Shown one piece after another: positions 1-11,200 of a DNA stretch of 64,000 nt. The notes beneath the pieces are model-generated. The model was not told where the DNA came from and made no database searches. It saw nothing but the letters and a program-made list of their open reading frames with translations. The first letter of the stretch is position 1, and each line of letters opens with the position of its first letter. The position numbers were made by a program, and so were the translations under genes. Location: assembly GCA_027587225.1 (NCBI GenBank), contig JAPDDQ010000021.1:54304-118303 (forward strand). The letters are read 5' to 3'. The stretch is from Solirubrobacter taibaiensis (GTDB taxonomy: Bacteria > Actinomycetota > Thermoleophilia > Solirubrobacterales > Solirubrobacteraceae).

Positions 1-271
1 GGGTCTCGTCGTAGCCGTAGTCCGAGATCCAGATCTTCGTCTCCAGGAACACCTCGGAGCGATCGAGGCCTGACGCGCGGACGGCGTCGCCGACCTCGCG
101 CTCGTTCCCGTAGGCGGCGGCGGTGTCGATGTGGCGATAGCCCGCCTTCAGCGCAGCCTCGACGGCCGCCGTCGTCTCCTCCGGCGGGCTCTGGAAGACG
201 CCGAAGCCGAGGGCGGGCATGGTGACGCCGTTGTTGAGGCTCAGCGTCGGAACCGTGATTGCGGGAGCCAT
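1..271 (-). CDS. Aldo/keto reductase, N-terminal part (cut by window edge)
   Basis: NADPH-dependent oxidoreductase of the aldo/keto reductase family. Only the first 90 residues lie in the window; the gene runs off the left edge. The start (ATG at 271) is followed by the family N-terminus: the first beta strands with NNGVTMPALGFGVFQ, then GYRHIDTAAAYGNE containing the catalytic Asp and Tyr, then the SEVFLETKIW strand that carries the active-site Lys in the TK pair. The layout resembles the 2,5-diketo-gluconate reductase branch. The substrate cannot be told. The next gene on this strand is a truncated GFA remnant about 60 bp upstream. Confidence 0.85.
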   Translation of the reverse strand, partial: MAPAITVPTLSLNNGVTMPALGFGVFQSPPEETTAAVEAALKAGYRHIDTAAAYGNEREVGDAVRASGLDRSEVFLETKIWISDYGYDET

Positions 272-332
272 GTGGATCACACTAGGCCCGTCGGACGCGC
301 GCTGGGGTGCCCTGTCAGTACCCCTGTCGCCA

Positions 333-608
333 CTAACTCGCGTGCTCGTCGAACTGCGGCAGGTCGTCGAGGATCTCGAACCAGGGCGCCTTGGAGCCGA
401 CGAAGATGTGGTGGGTCGGCCGGATCGACGGAGTGTCGATCAGCGACCCGAGCGCGACGTGGACGTAAGCCCCGTCCCGGACCACGGAGAACAGCAGCGA
501 GCCACACGTTGCGCAGCGCGTGTCGTTGAGCACCTCGTCGCCGACGAGGAGCACCGCGTCATCCCCTTCGACGACCGCGAGCTTGTCGCGCTCGATCCAC
601 TTCCGCTT
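333..608 (-). pseudogene. Truncated GFA-family (CENP-V/GFA) remnant
   Basis: The reading frame encodes the C-terminal two thirds of a GFA domain: the CATCGSLLF zinc-binding hairpin and the ending IRPTHHIFVGSKAPWFEI then LDDLPQF are typical of the family. GFA proteins normally start with a CxCG...CHC(S/R)xC cluster that completes two zinc sites. No such cluster is found upstream in any frame, and the region upstream belongs to the opposite-strand PNPOx gene. There is no ATG, GTG or TTG start in frame near the beginning of homology; the nearest GTG, at 653, lies inside the neighbouring gene. I read it as a 5'-truncated, probably inactive copy. An expressed short protein using an unusual start cannot be excluded. 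Confidence 0.6.
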
Positions 609-640
609 CCATCCGTCCGAACCTCCCTTAGCCTGCGGGC

Positions 641-1096
641 ATGGAGTCTCCACCCAGGCCGCGTTCCCAGCGCCGCCGCGACACCGAGCGCCGGCTGAAC
701 CACGACGTCGACCTCTGGGTCGCGAGTGCGTCGGCGGGCGGGATACCACATCTCATCCCGCTGTCGTTCGACTGGGACGGCACCGCGATCCTGCTCTCGA
801 CCCCGCGGGACAGTCCCACCGGCCGGAACCTCGCGACGTCGCGCAGCGCGCGGCTCGGGCTGGGAGAGACGCGTGACGTGACGCTGATCGAAGGCGACGT
901 CGAAGTGCTTTCGATGGACGCGCTGCCGGGCGAGACCGGTGACCGGTTCGCGGCCCGCACCGGCTTCGACCCGCGCGCGCTGAAGACGCCGTATTGCTGG
1001 TTCCGGATCACGCCACGCCGCATCCTGGCGTGGCGCGAGGTGAACGAGCTCGCCGAGCGCGAGCTGATGCGCGAGGGCCGCTGGACGATCGCCTAA
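641..1096 (+). CDS. Pyridoxamine 5'-phosphate oxidase-like flavoprotein
   Basis: A 151-residue protein with the FMN-binding split-barrel fold. It has a basic N-terminus (residues 1-18), the first barrel strands VDLWVASASAGGIPHLIPLS, then FDWDGTAILLSTPRDSPTGRNL, the phosphate-binding segment of this family. DVTLIEGDVEVL and YCWFRITPRRILAWR are the later strands. Such proteins bind FMN or F420 and reduce small organic substrates or bind haem; the substrate is unknown here. It stands alone on the plus strand. Its stop overlaps by 4 nt the stop of the convergent methyltransferase gene. No good Shine-Dalgarno precedes the ATG at 641. Confidence 0.75.
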   Translation: MESPPRPRSQRRRDTERRLNHDVDLWVASASAGGIPHLIPLSFDWDGTAILLSTPRDSPTGRNLATSRSARLGLGETRDVTLIEGDVEVLSMDALPGETGDRFAARTGFDPRALKTPYCWFRITPRRILAWREVNELAERELMREGRWTIA

Positions 1097-1812
1097 GCGC
1101 GGTGGGCCGCGGCGAGGTAGAGCACGGCCGACACCGCGGTGGCGAGGTTCAGCGAGGACACGCCCGGGCGCATCGGGAGCGCGATGCGCGCGTCGGCCAT
1201 CGCCAGCAGCTCGTCGGTGAGCCCGTCACGCTCGGTCCCGAAGGCCAGCAGCGCGCGCGGCGGAAGCACGCCGGGTGCGAGGACCGTGCCTTCAGGGTCC
1301 AGCGCGATCAACGGTCGGTCGCCGGTGCGAACGGTGCGGGATCGCGCCACGGGGAGCGCGAAGTGCAAACCGGCGGACCCGCGCAGCGCGTCCGCGTGCC
1401 ACGGGTCCTGCACCCCCGTGGTGATCACGCCCGCTGCGCCGGCCGCCGCCGCCACCCGCACGACCGCGCCGAGGTTGCCGAGGTGCCGCGGCGCCTCGAG
1501 CAGCACCACCGGCTCGGGACCGGGCAACGCGAGGATGCCGTCGGGGTCGGGCTGCCGCGGGCGGCGCGCCAACGCGATCACCTGCGCCCGCGGGACCACG
1601 GCGGCCAACTCGCTCAGCTCCACGACCGTCGGCGACAGCATGACGTCCGGCGCGAGCCGCGCCGACAACGCCGTCAGCTCGTCGGCATCCGCCGTCCACA
1701 CGCCCAGCAGGTCCGCCCCGAAGCGCACCGCGTGCTTGACGGCGTGAAAGCCCTCGAGCACGACCAGCCCAGGGTCGCGCCGCGCGCGCTGCACATCACC
1801 GAGTTCGACCAC
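1093..1812 (-). CDS. SpoU/TrmH-family RNA 2'-O-methyltransferase
   Basis: A SPOUT-class, SAM-dependent methyltransferase of 239 residues acting on rRNA or tRNA 2'-OH groups. An N-terminal L30e-like substrate-binding domain spans about residues 1-100 (VLEGFHAVKHAVRFGADLL). The knotted catalytic domain carries the three SpoU motifs: HLGNLGAVVRVAAAAGA (motif 1, with the conserved Asn and Arg), LLAFGTERDGLTDELL (motif 2) and IALPMRPGVSSLNLATA (motif 3). Length fits the family. The target nucleotide cannot be assigned from sequence. It lies 11 nt downstream of the 1824-2219 gene's stop on the same strand, so the two may be co-transcribed. Confidence 0.9.
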   Translation of the reverse strand: MVELGDVQRARRDPGLVVLEGFHAVKHAVRFGADLLGVWTADADELTALSARLAPDVMLSPTVVELSELAAVVPRAQVIALARRPRQPDPDGILALPGPEPVVLLEAPRHLGNLGAVVRVAAAAGAAGVITTGVQDPWHADALRGSAGLHFALPVARSRTVRTGDRPLIALDPEGTVLAPGVLPPRALLAFGTERDGLTDELLAMADARIALPMRPGVSSLNLATAVSAVLYLAAAHRA

Positions 1813-1823
1813 GCCCCCAGACG

Positions 1824-2219
1824 CTACTGCGGGCGATCGCGCCGCAGCGCCTCGAACCGCGCGTCGTCGTGTTCCTTGCGCTCCCGTTGCTGCGCTTGGA
1901 AGAGCCCGTCCTGGTCGACCCGCGGATCGGCGAGATTGAACATCGCCTTCGTCCGCTTGGCGTTGACGACCACCGGGACGGCGGTCCCGCGCTTGAGCCC
2001 GTTTCGCACCTTGTACGACTTCTCCTTGAACGTCAGCCGGACCGGCGACCCACCGTCGCGGCCCGGTACGTCAACCATGTACTCGTAGATCTGGTACGAG
2101 CCGCTGGAGCCGTCTGAGTCGTACAGCTTGAGCGCGTCGTACCGCGAGTCCACGAACGTCGCGTCGACGCGATCCCACCGCCGCCGCACGGAGAGCCGAA
2201 ACCCGTCGAACCAGTGCAT
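1824..2219 (-). CDS. Conserved hypothetical protein, 131 aa
   Basis: Not recognised with confidence. Starts MHWFDGFRLSVRRRWD. The central part (about 20-105) looks like a single beta-rich domain with alternating charged and hydrophobic strands (VRLTFKEKSYKVRNGLKRG, then AVPVVVNAKRTKAMFNL), ending in a charged helical tail. The phrase with a constant followed by a 'vpVvvn.k.tka' strand recalls the soluble part of DUF3592-type domains, but no transmembrane helix is present. It is likely cytoplasmic. It lies between the giant secreted protein gene (50 nt upstream) and the SpoU methyltransferase on the same strand. Confidence 0.6.
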   Translation of the reverse strand: MHWFDGFRLSVRRRWDRVDATFVDSRYDALKLYDSDGSSGSYQIYEYMVDVPGRDGGSPVRLTFKEKSYKVRNGLKRGTAVPVVVNAKRTKAMFNLADPRVDQDGLFQAQQRERKEHDDARFEALRRDRPQ

Positions 2220-2269
2220 GCGGGCAACCCTCTCATCGTTGCCGCACCGAAGGCAAGTCGCCCGCGCGA

Positions 2270-5200
2270 TCAGCGCAGGGTGAACGAGTGGGTGGCGCGC
2301 GTCGTGCCACCGACGACCGTGAGCCGCAGCTTCACCGACCGCCCACGGAACTTGCCGGGCTTGAGCGTGAGCTTGACGACGCCCTTGCCGTCCGCCGTGA
2401 ACTTGCCCTTGAGCGTCTTCATCGCCCCCTTCTTGACCGCGGTCACGGTGAAGGTGCCGCGCAGCTTGGGCGTCGCCGTGAAGCGCAGGGAGAAGCGGCC
2501 GCGGCGGTCGAGCTTGAGCGTCTTCGCGACGCCCTTGAACGAGATCGTCGGCTTGGCCGCCGGTGTCGGTACCGGGGTGGCGGCGGGCGGCGTGGGCGTT
2601 GCGGTCGCGGCCGGCGTCTGCGGCGTCGGTGTCGCGGTGACGACCGGTCCGGCGCTGATGCGCACCGGCGCCGACAGGGCGATCGCGCCCGCCGCGCCGT
2701 CGCTCAGCGCGCGCACGCTGATCTGGACGTCGCCTTCGGGCAGGCCGTCGAGCGCGGCCGAGCGCGCGCCCGCGCCCACGTCGACGCTGCGGCCGCCCGC
2801 GCTGACGCGGTAGCCGGAGACGGGCGCGGCGCCTGCGGGCGGCTCCCACTCGACGACGGCACGGCCACCGCCCTCGGCGCGTGCGACCACGTTGCGCGGA
2901 GCGCTGGCGGTGACCGGCACGGGTGCGCCCGCGTTGCGGAACGTCGACGCGGCACGGTCGGCGCCCTGGTCGGGATCGCAGGCGTCGCCCTCGAAGTCGT
3001 TGTCGCTGTCGGTCTGCGCCGGGTTGGCGACGAGCGGGCAGTTGTCGCCGTCGTTCGCCACGCCGTCGCGGTCGGCGTCCGCGAGCGGCCCGTCCAGCGG
3101 GTCGGCGTCGCACGCGTCGGCGAGGCCGTCGCCGTCGATGTCCGCGCCCTCGGCGCACGCCTTCGTGCCGTGCACGAACACGGGCGCCAGGTCGACTCGA
3201 TCCTGCCCGTCCCACACCGTCAGCGTGTGCAACCCGGAAGCGGTCGAGGCGCCCAGCAGCAGCGGGATGTCGGCGGCACCGTCCGCGTCGGTGCGGGCGG
3301 AGCCGACGACGCTCGCGAGCGGGTCGATCGTCACGCGCAGCTGCGCGTTCGCGGGCGCGCCGGTGATGTGGAGCGTGCCGTTGCCCGACGGGATCAGGGC
3401 GGGCTGGCCTTCGACCGGGCCGCGCACCTCGGACTGCGCGAGCGGCGTGGCGTCCGCGACGCGGGCGGAGGAACGCTTCCCCGGGGCGGGCGTGGTCGCG
3501 TTCGGGTTGTCGCCGAGCGTGGCCCCCCACTGCGCCGCGGCCATGCCATAGAGCTGGGAGTGGCCGTTCGCGTTGGGGTGGAAGGACTCGTTGCCGATCA
3601 GCCCGAGCTTGTCGTCGCCGAGCGCGAAGCCGTGCGCGTACGGGTCGTCCGAGCAGATCGGGTGCCCGCTGAAGGCGTCGACGGCGTCGAGCAGGTGCGT
3701 GCGGCTCAGGTCGGACGCCCAAGTCAGGTTGCTGTTGAGGTTCGGCAGGAAGTCCGCCGCCACCCACAAGCGCTCGGGCAGCGTCAGCGTCAGCGCCTGG
3801 CGGATCGCGAGCAGGTCGATGATCCCCGCGGCGGGCGTGCCCAGCAGCAGGGCGAAGACCCCGGTCTCGTGGCTGAAGTCCGAGACGGCCATCGAGATGC
3901 TGAGCGACGGGCACGAGGGGGGCTGCGGGCGGAACGGGTCCATGTAGTTGATCTGGTAGACCTCGGCCTGCGGCGCCTTGTGGCGGATCATGCTCGTCGC
4001 CGAGCCGACGTCGGCGCCGACCTGCGGGAGCTTGCCGAGCATGTGGTCGCGCCACCACTTCATGCCGGCGGCGTACGGCCCGGGCTTCGTCCGCGTGCAG
4101 TCGGCCGCGGTGCACATCATGATCACGTTCGAGAAGCCGGCGTTGTTGCCGCCGATCGACACGAACACGAGGTCGATCGTCTCCCACTCCTCGGCGGTGA
4201 GCTTGTCGAACTGCGGGATCCGGTCACCGTTGTTCGGCTCGCCCGAGAAGTTGCTCGTGACCGCGCCGCTGCAGGCCAGGAACGCGATCCAGTCGCCCTC
4301 CGGCCTGGTCGTCGAGAACTCGGGGTCGAACATGGCGCCGCCGGACACGAGCGTGCTCGCGAGCCGCGACGGCCACGTGTTCGGGGAGCGGTGGCAGAGG
4401 TTCTTGCCCGTGCCGTGGTTGTCGGTCCCCGGCAGGTAGCCGTAGGCCCCCTCGCCGGAGATGTAGGAGTCGCCCATGATCACCGTGCGCACGAAGCCGT
4501 CGCAGTTGGTGTCGCCGCGCTGGTTGACCACCACCGTCGTCTCGGCCGTCTGGCCGCCGACGACCAGGTGCGCGGTCACGGTCAACTCCGTGCCGTCCTG
4601 GCTCATCGGGTACGTGCCGAGCGTGATCGCCGTCTGGACGTCGTTGCCGGAGACCGCCTTGGTCACCTTGCCGCCGTTCCAGCTGACGTCGATCGAACTG
4701 AAGTCGATGTCGGGGTCGTAGGCCGACACTTCGAGCAGCCCGCCATTGCCGGCGCAGAAGGTCTCCAGGTTCTCGATCTCCACCGTCGGCTTGCTCGCGC
4801 TGCCGTCGGCCACCTCGGCCGTCGGATGGCGCAGCACGAGCCGCTGCGGCGTGACCGTCGAGAGGGCGATCTCCTTCGCGCCCGCGTTGCCTTGCACGTA
4901 CGTCTTGGTCGTGCCGGCGGGGAGGGTGGCGATCGGCTCGGAGCCGAACTCGGTCGTGCGACTCGGCGCGCCGTAGACCTGATAGCCCGTGGCGCCGGCG
5001 GACGGCGCCCACTTGAGCACGGTGTAGTTGCCACGGCGGACCGCCGTGAGCGTCGGCGCCTGGCTCGCGGGCTGCACCTGCGGGTGCGTGCTGATGGAGA
5101 TGCTGTCGCCGGAGCTGTCGCCCGCGGCCTGCGTGATGAAGCTCTCCGCGAGGTTCACGTCGCCGGTCGGCTCGGGGACGATGATGAAGTCGTCGTCGCT

Positions 5201-8200
5201 GTCAGAAGCCGAGTCGGGGAACCAGGTCGCGCCGGGCGCGATGCTCGCCGCCGTCCACGACCGCTGCTGGCGCGGCTGCGGCACGTAGCCCTGCGCACCC
5301 TCGGTCGGGATGAGCAGCGCCGCGTTGCTGATCGTGACGGGCGAGACGTTGCGGATGCCGACGCGGACGTGACCGGGGTAGCGGTCCACGAACTTGTCGT
5401 CGGCGCTGACCACCAGCTGCATCGCCGACGCGCCGTACACGCGGATCGGGTCGGTGAGCCGCGCCTCGAGCACGACCGGGAGGTCGATCGGCTTGAGCGT
5501 CGCGGCGTAACGGGCGCGCGGCTCGTGGCTGCCCTCGCTGTCGCCCCGCACGATCCAGCGCGTCGCCGCGTCGCCGCCGCCCGGGATGTCCGGGAGCGCG
5601 ACGCTCGCCTGCTGGGGCGTGGCCGTCGGGGCGAGCGAGAGGCCCGACGGCAGGTCGAGTGACGCGGTGCCGTCGCGCAGCGTGAACTCCGGCCCGGCCA
5701 GGTTCTGCACGACCATCGAGATCTCGAAGAACTCCTTCAGGAACCCGGTCCTCGCGGGGATGACGATCCACTGCAACAACGGGACCCCGCCCTGGAAGCT
5801 GCCCGTCACGTACGTGCCGCCTCCGCCGCCGCAGGAGGACTGCACGCCGCTGCCGCCGCAGCCGTAGAGGCCGTTCGAGGACACCGCGCCGCTCACCGAC
5901 CGCTGCACGCCATTGACGGCGATGTTCGCCGTGAACGAGTACACCTCGCGGTTGCCGGCGTCGTCCGGGTTGATGCCGGCGGCGACGATCTCATCGCGGC
6001 TCAGGCGCTTCGACGTGAGACCGGCGCTCGCCACCTCACCAGGCACGAGGCTGATCTCGGCCGTGCCGGTGCCGCCGCTCACCGTCGTCGTCCCGCTGCC
6101 GGGTCGCAGGTTCGGCGCCCAGGCATACAGCGTGTGCTCACCGTTGGGCAGGCCCGCGAGGCGCGCGCGGCCGTCGTTGCCGGTGACCGCGCCGATCCGC
6201 GTGCCGTCGGCCAGGATCGCCAGCACGTCGGCGCCCGCGACCGGGCTGCCGCCGGACAGCACGCGTGCGCTCACGGCCGGGCTCGCCGGGATCACCTTGA
6301 CCTCGACGCTGTCGCTGCTCGTCTCGGTGCCCGAGGTGATCTCGAGCGTCGCGCCCCGATCGCCCGCGGTCTGGAAGGTGTGGTTGACGACGGCGCCGTC
6401 GCGGACGGTGCCGTCCGAGAACGTCCAGCGGTAGCGCTCGATGCCGATCGCCGGGCGCGAGCCCCGCGCGTCGAACGTGAGCCGGGTGCCGGCCTCGGCG
6501 ACACGGTCATCGCCCGCGTCGGCCTTCAGCGGCTCGGCCAGGCGCGCCGTCAGCGGCACGGTCGCCGTCGCCTCGGTCGTGCCGTCGCTGACGGTGACGC
6601 GCACGGGGTGCGCGCCCGCGGTCGTGTAGACGTGCGCGACGGGAGCCACGGGGAGCGCGCCGGACGCCCAGGCGCCGTCGCCGAAGTCGATCCGGAACGT
6701 CAGCGGGTCGCCGTCGGGGTCGGTCGCGTCGAAGCTCGCGCGCACAGTCAGCGGCAGTGGGCCGTCATTGCGATCGAGCGTCAGCGTGGGCGTGGAGGGC
6801 GCGGCGTTGACGACGGTCCAGGTGCGGGTCGCCGTGCCGGCGTTGCCGGACGAATCGCGCTGCACGACCTCGAGCGTCAGCTCCCCGGTGGGCAGCGGTG
6901 CGGCGACGGGCAGCGCCCACAGGCCGCCGATGCCCTGGACCTCCTGCTGGAGCACGAGTTGCTCGCCGCGGCGCACGCGCACGACGGCGCGCGGTTCGTC
7001 GCCCGCGAGCTGGCCGAGCCGGCCACGCAGCGTCGGCCGCGTGGTCGTCGTGCCGTCCGCCGGGGTCTCGATCGTCGGGATCGGCGCGGTGCGGTCGCCG
7101 ACCACCGGCAGACCGGAGGCGGTGAAGTGCGCGGCGATCGTGCCCGCATCCAGGGCGCGCGGGTACAGCGCCAGTTCGTCGTAGGCGATGCTGGTGTTGT
7201 CGATGACCCTGGCGGCCGTGAACCAGCCATCGGCCGCGTTCGCGAGCGTGCCGGGCGCGGAGGCGACCGGCTCGCCGTCGAGATAGAGCGTGAGCGTCCC
7301 GGCCGCCGCGGTGATCGCGTAGTGGTGCCAGCGGCTGTCGGTGAAGCTGCGGCCGTCGCCCGGCGCGAGCGCGAGCCGCACGTCGCCGGCGACGACGGCG
7401 CGGTCCTCGAAGCGCAGCGTCACCTCACTGTTGGCGAGCAGCACGGCGCCCGGGCCGGAGGCGGTGACGAACGCCTCGACCGTGCGGTCGCCCGTCGGCA
7501 GGTCGGTCGCCGGCCACAGCTGCACCAGATCGACCGCGCCCCAGCTGTCGACACCGGCAAGTGCGCGGTCGTCGTCGCCGGTGATCGCACCCGTGTACGC
7601 GCGCTGCAGGTTCGAGTATGGGTACGTGCCGTGGCGGCCGTGGCCGGAGCTGTCGGCGGCGGTCGTGCCGTTGGGCTCGCCGAGCCGCCAGTAGAGCGCC
7701 GGGGCGGCGTCGGTGACCGCGCTCGCGTAGGTGGTGGCGGTGCCCGTGACCGTGGCGGGCCGCTGGCTCTCGCGGCCGGCGCCGTACTCGTTCAGGCCGC
7801 GCACCTTGATCGTGTAGGCGCCCGCGGGCAAGCCGGTGATCTTCGCGCTCGTGCCCGTGGCCGAGGTGCCCTGCGCGCCGCGCAGCGTCTCGCCCTGCCA
7901 GGCCTCGGCGACGTAGCCCGTGGGGGTGGGCGTACCGCCGGCGGTCCAGCCCACCGTTACGGCGTTCGCCGTACCGGTCGCGGTCACGCCGGTCGGCGGC
8001 TGCGGGCGGCCGTTGCCGGACGCCTCGAAGTGCGCGGCGATCCGTGCGGCGGTGAGCGCGCGCGGGTAGATCGCGATCTCGTCGAAGCCGGATGTGCCGA
8101 TCCCCTGGGGCGCGGACGCGGCCGTCAGCCACGTCTCCTCGCTCGTGGGAACGGCGACCGTGGCCGAACCGATCGGCTCGCCGTCGAGGTAGGCGGTGGC

Positions 8201-11200
8201 GGTCTCGCCCGCGAGCGTGACCGCGATGTGGTGCCACACCCCGTCGGTGAGCTGGCGCCGGTCACCGTCGGGGAGGGCGATCCGGGTCCCGGAGACCACG
8301 ACCGCGCGCGCCTGGAGCTCCACCACGAACTCCCCGTAGGTGACCGGGCGCAGGCCGGGTCCGCCGCCCCGGACCCAGGCCTCGACGGTGCGGTCACCGT
8401 CCGGCAGACCCGTCGCCGGGCCGTGGTCGACGGTGACGCGCTGCCACCACTGGTAGCCGAAGGCCAAGCCACCGTCGGGGTCGCCGGGCAGCGCTCCGGC
8501 GCCGGCGTAGGGCGCGAAGTCCTGCCATGTGCTCCCGCTGCGGCCATGGCCGGAGGAGTCGGCGACGAGCCGGCCACCGCGCTCGCCGAGGCGCCAGTAC
8601 AGGACCGGTGCGTCGGCGGTGACGGTCGAGGTGTAGGTGGTCGCCGCGCCCGGCACCGTGACGTCGAGCGTGGTCGCCGGCCCCGGGCCGAAGCCGTTGA
8701 ACGCGCGGACCGTCACCGTCGTCGCGCCCGCGGGGATCCCGCCGAGCGTGGCCTCGGTGCCGGTTGCGGGAACGAGTTGGGCGAGGCCGGGCGCCTCCAC
8801 CAGGTAGTGCTCGATCGCGAGCTGGCCGGCGGGCGCTCCGCCGGTCGGCGTGGGCCAGCGCAGCGTGACGCGGTTCTGGCCCACCGTGGCCGTCGCCGCC
8901 GGGGCGGCCGGGAGGGCGTTGCCGGAGGCCGCGAAGTGCGCGGCGATCGTGCCCGCGTCCAGGGCCCGCGGGTAGAGCGCGAGCTCGTCGAAGCGGGTCT
9001 CGCCGGAGGGCGGGGCGGTTGCGCCACGCAGATCGCCGTCGGTCGTCGTGGCCAGCGTCTTGGTCGCGGACCCGAGCAGGGTGCCGTCGAGATAGGCGGT
9101 CAGCGTGCCGTCGGCGTAGGTGACCGCGACGTGGTGCCACCGCGCGTTGGTGATCGTGCGCGGATCGCCGACCGGCAGCTCGATGCGCTCACCGGAGACG
9201 ACCAGGCCGCGCTCTCGCACTTCGACGCTGAAGTCGCCGTACTCGATCACGCGTGCGCCGGGGGAGTCGGCGCGGACCCAGCCCTCGACCGTGCGCGCAT
9301 CGGTCGGCAGACCCTCGGCCTTCGGGAGCCGGGCGAGGGTCGGGCCCCGCCAGGACCAGCCTCCGCTCGCGCCGGCGGCGCCGTCGTCGTCGCCGACGAG
9401 CGCGCCGTCGACGGGCAACAGCTGGTCGGCGCCGCGGTAGGCGTCGCGGCCGTGGCCGGAGAGGTCGGGGACGATCGTGCCGCCGTGGTCGCCGAGCCGC
9501 CAGTAGAGCGCGGGCTCGTCGGCGAGCAGGCGTGCCGGGAACGTGTCGGCCGTGCCGGTCACGTCGGCGTCCAGCGCGCTGACGGGGCTCTCGCCGTACG
9601 CGTTGAGCGCCCGGAGCCGAAGCTCGTAGCGGCCGGGAGCGAGCCCCGTCAGGTCCAGGCTGGTCGCGTCGCCGGAGGTGACCCGCGTGGCGCGCAGGAC
9701 GCCGCCCCGCCGCGCCTCGAGCCATACGTCGTCGACGAACCCGCCGTCGGACAGCTCGCCGTTGGGCGGGGTCCAGCGCACGGTCACGCGGTTGGCGCCC
9801 GCCGTGGCGGCGACGCCGGTCAACGCGACGGGTGCGCGATGGCCGGACGCGACGAACCGGGCGGCGATCGTCGCGGCGTCGAGCGCGCGCGGGTAAAGCG
9901 CGAGCTCGTCGAGCGCGACGGTGGCCTCGCTGGGGGCATGTCCGGCGACGAGCTCGCCGGAGGCGGGCGAGTCGAACGCGGCGGGCGCCGAGCCGAGCGG
10001 CGCACCGTCGAGGTATGCGGTGAGCGTGCCGCTCGCGAAGGTGACGGCGACGTGGTGCCACCGGTCGTCGGTCAGCCGGCGACGGTCACCCGCGGGGAGC
10101 GGGATGCGCGTGCCGGACACGACGACCGCGTACTCCTCGAGCTCCACGCTGAAGTCGCCGTAGCGCACGAGACCCGCGCCGGCGGTGTCCGCACGGACCC
10201 AGGCCTCGACGGTGCGGTCGCCGGTGGGCAGCCCGGTCGCGGCACTCGCGCGAATCAGGGCGGACGGCTCCTCGCTCCAACCCCAGCCGGTGCCGGCCGC
10301 TCCGTCCGGGTCGTTGACGAGGGCGCCGTCGATCGCGGAGGCCGCCTCGTACACGGCGCCGACATCGGGCCCGGACAGCGCGCTGACGCTCCGGCCGGTG
10401 TCGCCGAGCCGCCAGTACAGCGCCGGCGCGGCGTCGATGATCGCGCTCGCGTAGGTGGTCGCAGCACCGGCAACGGTGGCCTCGACCGTGGTCGTCGGGC
10501 CCACGCCGTAGGCGCCGACCGCATGCATCGTGACCCGCGTGACGCCCGCGGGGACGCCGCCGAGCTCGGTCCGCCACCAGCGCGGGGCGGCCGCCGCGGC
10601 GCGCGACTCGATCGGCGGATTGGCGGTGAGCATGCGGCGCGCGCGCAACGTGTCCCCCTGCCAGGCCTCCAGCACGTACTCGTCGGCGACCGGCTGGCCG
10701 ACCGGGTGCGTGCCGCCGACCGGCTCATAGGTGATCGCGATCCGATTCTCGCCGGGCGTCGCCTCGAACCCGGTGATGGCGGCGGGGCGCGTGTTTCCCG
10801 CGGCCTCGAAGTGCGCGGCGACCGCGGCGGCGTCCAGCGCACGGGGGTAGATCGCGAGCTCGTCGTAGCCCGCGCCGTCGAACGTCGGCGCGGCGGCGCT
10901 GAACGCGCCGCTCGTGGGTGTGACGAGCTCCGCGGCCTGCGGCTCGCCGACCGGCGCGCCGTCCAGGTAGGCGCGCATCTCCGTACCGTCGTAGGTGACC
11001 ACGACGTGGCGCCAGCGGCCGTCGTGCAGCTCGCGTCGGTCACCGGCGGCGAGCGTGAAGCGGTGGTCGCCGGCCACGATCGTGCGCGCCCCGAGCTCGA
11101 CCGCGAAGTCCCCGTAGCGGAGCACGCGGGCACCGGGTTCGGTGGACCGCACCCACGCCTCGACGGTGCGCGCTCCCGTCGGCAAGCCCTGCGCGCTGCC

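Noticed and set aside
441..749. Longer GFA protein starting at 749
   Set aside because: The added N-terminus is Arg-rich antisense to the PNPOx gene and has no GFA cysteine cluster.
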